The notes under the pieces: model-generated
What the model was told of the DNA's origin: nothing
The model's input: only the letters and a program-made list of their open reading frames with translations
The model's database searches: none
Assembly: GCF_026745355.1 (NCBI RefSeq)
Contig: NC_079206.1
Span: 12,506,779-12,570,778, forward strand
Source of the DNA: Beta vulgaris subsp. vulgaris
Taxonomy: Eukaryota; Streptophyta; Magnoliopsida; Caryophyllales; Amaranthaceae
Length of the DNA stretch: 64,000 nt
Reading direction: 5' to 3'
Program-made: the position numbers and the translations under genes
Shown: positions 59,834-64,000 of the stretch, in pieces
Position numbering within the stretch: the first letter of the stretch is position 1
Layout of the letters: the number at the start of each line of letters is the position of its first letter

Positions 59834-60736
59834 TCAATAAACAGGCATTGTTGCCAGTAGGATTTACTCTTTCTTAGCATAATTCTCATTTTTACTGCTG
59901 TAGGCCATAAATTCGGCATCGTCGGGAAGAGCCGTTTTATTTAATGAAATGAGCATCTTCTATGTCCAATTTCGCTTCTTTCTAAATACATCGGTCAACG
60001 ACCTTCGTGGATCCGTCGAATAAAATTAAATGGTGTTATTAATTATTCAGTCTATGACCTTATTGGGTCTGCTGGATTAATTAAAGCGCTATACCGGTCA
60101 ATGACCTTCCAGGATCTGTTGGGTAATGAAAATAGCATTATTAATTATTCAGTCAATGACCTTCGAGGATCTGTTGGGTAATGAAAATAGCATTATTAAT
60201 TATTCAGTCAATGACCTTCTGCTGAATAGATTAAAGTGCGAAACCGGTCAATAACCTTCGTGGATCTGCCGGGTAATGAAAATAGCATTATTAACTATTC
60301 AGTCAATGACCTTAGTGGATCTGCTGAATAGATTAAAGTGCGAAACCGGTCAATGACCCTCGTGGATCTGCCGGATAAAGTTAATTAGCATTGTTAGTTA
60401 AATCAGTTAATGACCTTAATGGATCTGCTGAATTAGTTAATTAAAATGCAAAACCGGTCAATGACCTTCGTGGATCTGCCGGAAGAAAGTGAATTAGCAC
60501 CATAAATGACTCAATAAGTCATATAATTCTGGTGAACTTGCCGGATTAATTTAAACATTGCAAAACATAAAAGGACGACATCAAAGTTGCGCAAAAAGGT
60601 GGCGATTGCATTCATAGTAAAAAAGATTACAACCCTAAAACTAAGCAGTCAGCCACAGGCGACCAGACTGCAGAAGAAGACTACCGGCCACAGGCGACCA
60701 GGTTCACAAAGGGAGTAGGAAAAAAAAGTAAGAATT
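59834..60736 (+). repeat. Tandem array between integrase and antisense ORF
   Basis: From about 59990 to 60510, units of about 105 bp (ACCGGTCAATGACCTTCGTGG then a related ATTCAGTCAATGACCTT half) repeat about five times; at 60125-60205 one half is duplicated exactly. The rest is unique non-coding sequence with no ORF. Confidence 0.85.
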
Positions 60737-61392
60737 CTACTTAACGTGCTCTTCCTCCTTAGAGCCGTCGACCACTACAACCGGCTCCTCCGGCTTATCA
60801 ACGCCGGTAGAAGGGTTGGCAATTACTTGCCCTTCAGCATTCGCAGCAGCATCGACGGTCCCCTAATCCTCCGCGAACTCGGCCCTGGGATCAGCGTTGG
60901 CAATATCGGCCTCAGTCACGCCGATATCCAAGACCTCGCCCTCCACCGGGAGCTCGAAGTCGCCACGTAGATGAGCCACCTCAATTTTGGACCAGTCAAA
61001 GTCCGAAAAGTTGTTGCGGATACATCTCATGGCGGCCGACCAGCCACCGTTGTATCGGTTGAGCAAGCGAGACACGAAGTCCATGGACTTCTGATACTCC
61101 TTGAAGGCCTCGCGCTCAAGGGTCTTGGCCTCAACAATCTGATCGCGAAGAAGACAAATCTCCTGATCCTTGTTGGCCAAAACCAAGGAGTGATCCTTTA
61201 CTGCTTGGTGAGAGCCTCATCCGCCTTCTTCTCCGCAGCCAAGGCGTCATTCATCTCAGTCTGGGCCGCCAGCAGCTCCTACTCCTTAACGACCATTTTA
61301 CACTTCAGCTCTTTGTGATCCCGTACCTCTTGAAAGTAAGAAGTCTGGAAATATCGGTAGAGATCACGAAGTTCCTTACCAAATTGAGCTGG

Positions 61393-61480
61393 CTGCAGGA
61401 AGCACAGAACCAATAGTTAATACCAAGGAGAGACAGATAGCCCACTTGGGAAAAATGAAATGAAAGACTAAAACACTTAC
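61393..61480 (-). other. Intron 2 of the antisense ORF
   Basis: On the minus strand GTAAGTG to CCTGCAG, 88 bp, canonical donor and acceptor, phase 0. The next exon reads PAQFGKELRDLYRYF in frame. Confidence 0.72.
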
Positions 61481-62145
61481 CAAGGCCAGATTATGTGCGT
61501 GCACCGCAGCAGGAGCCTGGACCTCGTCCACCGGTATATCGAACTTCAGCTGGGTCGCATTCAAGAGACGGTAACCCAGGTTCCCGCCCTCCAAAGGACG
61601 GTCCAACAACAAGGACTCATCATCCAGGATATTGAGCTTAGGCTCAAATTTCTCACCGTCCTTTACCGGAGAAGACCAGTGCATTTTCAGCAACTCCGGC
61701 AGCTCGAGCCGGGAACGCTCCAGATAGCCGACCTTTCGCGGCTTGGCAAAGGATTCTAATCGTGGCACCATTACTGGCAGGGTTAGTTGCTTGTAGATCT
61801 TTGGCCGCAGTGAGGAGCTGCCGACCTCGGCAACCCGGCCAGAAATGAGACTGACGGACTCAGGGATCACGACAGTCGGAGCGACCTTGGTTGGCGCCTT
61901 TTTTGCCGCTGGCTGCTCTTTGGCCGTTTCGGCCTTCCTCTTTTGAGGAGCCAGGTTGGACCTACGTTGGACCAGGGGCATGGAGTCCTTGTCGTCCTCC
62001 TTAGGGCTGGAGCCCCTGCCAGCTCCTCGGCCACCAGCGGGTGCTGGGATGGGAGTAAATTGACGGGCTGGCTTGGGAGGCATATTGCTTAAGGGGCGGT
62101 AGCGGTGATCGACGTGTAGGGCTTCGCGTACCAAAAAATCCCGGC

Positions 62146-62237
62146 CTGGAAATAAACAGTCAAGTAAGGCATCACAATTAGTAAAATTCAAGGAAAAGAA
62201 AAACTAAACAAAAGCAGATACAAGTATATACATATAC
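62146..62237 (-). other. Intron 1 of the antisense ORF
   Basis: On the minus strand GTATATG to TTTCCAG, 92 bp, T-rich with a TACTAAT branch-point-like word. Splicing joins a G to GC in phase 1, preserving the frame on both sides. Confidence 0.7.
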
Positions 62238-63120
62238 CCACCATAAGGGTCGTACGGTAGAAGCCTAGAGCCGATAAGGCAGGGTTGCTAAAAATGTAAG
62301 AGGCGTGGGGTAGCCAGTGTTTGGACATTGATATCTGCTTCTTGCCCCTCAGAGCCGGTATAGAGGAAGAAGCAAAGAAGTCGTAGGCCTCCCTCTCCCG
62401 ACGCGTCAAGCCTCGATCAGGGATGTGTTCCATCCGAGAACGCGACTTCGTCCATTGCCGGCGAAGGGGAAAGTTGTTAGGAACCCGCACCTAGAAGAAC
62501 CTCTCTCTCCAATGCTTGAGAGAGGTAGGCTTGGGATACACTGTCAGTTTGCCGGCTTTTGTATATAGGGACATCCAGCCTCCCCGGCCGTCAGCTTCAT
62601 CGGCCCGGGACCTTCTCTTTCTCCCGATCCCTATTCCCTTGGCTGAGCCATCCTCCATGATCCAGTGCAGTTTATGAAAAAGGTTCAAGGTCTCCGGGAA
62701 GCCTTTATAACGTACCACCCAGGCATAGGCCATTAAATTCCGCCATCCAAGGGGAGTTAGTTGGGCTAGGCAAATGTTCCATGCCCGGAAAACCTTGACA
62801 AAAAATGGGTCCAAGAGAAATCGCAGCCCAAAGTCCAGCATGTGGGCATAGATAGCTACGTGACCGGCAGGACAATCGGTTACACAGCTCCCTTCTGCCG
62901 AAAGGACTAACTTATATTCATCCGGAAAGGCAAAGTACTCGGGTCCTTTTATAAGAAACTTATTTCCCCGGCAGATGTCGGCCCAACCCCCATCTACCTG
63001 CACAGCTGTAGCACTATCGGGCTCACTGGGTGGCATATACAGTTCAGCCAAACCCTCTTTGTCTGATTCCTCCGGAATGATTTCTACGGGATCTTCCCGG
63101 TCAGAGTTTTTCTTAGCCTC

Positions 63121-64000
63121 TAGAGTGGGCAACAAAAATATTCGTCGCCCAATGGGACAATTTCGTTGCACAAAGGTTTGGGCAACGATATCTTTGCACG
63201 CCAATTTCGTCGTCTAAGGCTCGACGCCCTTTCCATTTTAGGCGTCGAATATCACGTTCGTTGCACAAACTATAGTTTGGGCATCAAAATGTTTTCGTTG
63301 CTCATAATGCTAATTTGTGCTACGAGTTTTTTATATCGTTGCCTAAACATGACACAGTATTGGCAACGACAACTTAACTTTTGTTGCCCATATTATAGAA
63401 CTTTGTGCAACAATCACTATTTGTCGTCGCCCATTGTGTGTTATAACTTTACCAGAATGCTATCTTGGGCAACAACAATTTCATTGCCCAAAGTACTTTG
63501 GGCTACGAATTGTTTTACATAATTTTAAATTTCACGTTTTATTCAAATAACAATGTAAAATACCTAATTAGTTGCCCAAAATTTCATATATAAGTATATA
63601 AACTTATTAAAAACAAAAGTATAATATAATAAAAAGAAGTATTCATGGAATAGAAAATTGTAGACAACCGGTGGAGTAAAAATAATCTTCAAATTCAATA
63701 TTCGACTTAATTTGAATATCTTACAAAATTTAAAGTAAATCTAAAAAAAAAAACTAATTAATACTACCTAAATCTACAAAGAAATTCACATAATTCAAGC
63801 CTTGTCATACTTCATATAGTTTCCCTTGGCTAATTTGGGAAGATAGTCACGACCCATTGTTCCTGATAAAAGCGAAAACGTTAAAATTAAGCACCCATGT
63901 GATAAAAAAAATGGAGGGTGGGGGGAATGATCGTTTTACTCTTCCGCCCCAAAAAAAAAAAGCAATATGTCCAGATGCACCCATCACTACATCATTCAAA
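63121..64000. mobile_element. CACTA-like subterminal repeat region, partial
   Basis: 63121-63530 carries many GGGCAACGA and TTCGTTGCCCA-type words in both orientations, as in CACTA subterminal regions. No CACTA terminus is visible at the junction with the Tat element, so it is truncated or rearranged there. 63540-64000 is AT-rich with no coding signal and may continue the element. Confidence 0.5.

Larger units (their letters stand above)
53823..63120 (+). mobile_element. Tat-lineage Ty3/gypsy element, 3' end missing
   Basis: Plus-strand 5' LTR, PBS, gag, protease, RT, RNase H, archaeal-type RNase H and integrase, then a tandem array, then an antisense ORF on the minus strand. Dual RNase H and an extra ORF downstream of integrase mark the Tat group (Retand/Ogre/RIRE2 relatives). 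At about 63120 it is replaced by CACTA-like sequence, so no 3' LTR is in the window. It is GC-richer than the surrounding DNA. Confidence 0.92.
60737..63120 (-). pseudogene. Antisense ORF of the Tat element (putative gypsy-type transposon protein), spliced
   Basis: Runs opposite to gag-pol, from the truncation at about 63120 to a stop at 60737. The N-terminal globular part (63080-62250) has WADICRGNKFLI, FAFPDEYKLVLS and WVVRYKGFPETLN; from memory this matches the plant family called putative gypsy type transposon (PF04195). Then comes a basic, proline-rich linker with PKRK-type clusters, and a C-terminal coiled-coil part (MNDALAAEKKADEALTK, LNRYNGGWSAAMRCIRNNF). Two introns keep frame (62146-62237 and 61393-61480). 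In-frame TAGs at 62491, about 61285 and 60863, and a shift near 61195, make it a pseudogene. The true start lies beyond the junction. Confidence 0.8.

Overview
This window is AT-rich, transposon-dense plant nuclear DNA, most likely from a dicot. The evidence is Ty1/copia and Ty3/gypsy retrotransposons of plant type, Stowaway, hAT, Mutator-like, CACTA and Helitron elements, a tRNA-derived SINE, and one recognisable host gene, a degenerate plant cytosolic sulfotransferase. The species cannot be named from sequence alone. I see no intact protein-coding host gene, no rRNA and no functional tRNA. Nothing here looks like a novel enzymatic system; the interest lies in transposon architecture.

Layout. 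(1) 1-21666: copia element A (minus strand) is split twice. Gypsy element B (minus, 2614-12850, TSD GTCCT) sits in its integrase region, and copia element C (plus, 15375-21632, TSD AGTAG) sits near the end of its right LTR. All three have coding regions broken by stops and frameshifts. (2) 21667-28142: a large non-coding element has subterminal arrays of a short AGAGTTATA/TATAACTCT unit in opposite orientations, gene-like sequence between them, two tRNA-like sequences in inverted orientation and a nested palindromic MITE. It is followed by a Helitron in a TA microsatellite and a related MITE. (3) 28143-32230: another Helitron, a 770-bp direct repeat pair about 1.8 kb apart, and Stowaway-type MITEs.

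(4) 32235-53830: a sulfotransferase pseudogene and a decayed duplication of its 5' region and upstream DNA. Block 33026-39490 corresponds to 44493-50840, with further fragments at 48230 and 53538. The paired blocks give natural empty-site comparisons that date and bound many insertions: a Mutator-like element shared by both copies, and Stowaway, hAT and Helitron insertions unique to one. A truncated CACTA end, a TA-centred palindrome and a 70-bp-arm inverted repeat lie between the blocks.

(5) 53823-63120: a Tat-lineage gypsy element with 5' LTR, TATA box, PBS, gag, protease, RT, RNase H, a second (archaeal-type) RNase H and integrase on the plus strand. After a tandem repeat array comes a long antisense ORF with two frame-consistent introns. 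It is cut at about 63120 by sequence carrying CACTA-like subterminal repeats that runs to the window end.

Many frame breaks are one-base indels, some in homopolymers, and the LTRs of A differ only by such indels. Some pseudogene calls may therefore reflect assembly error.
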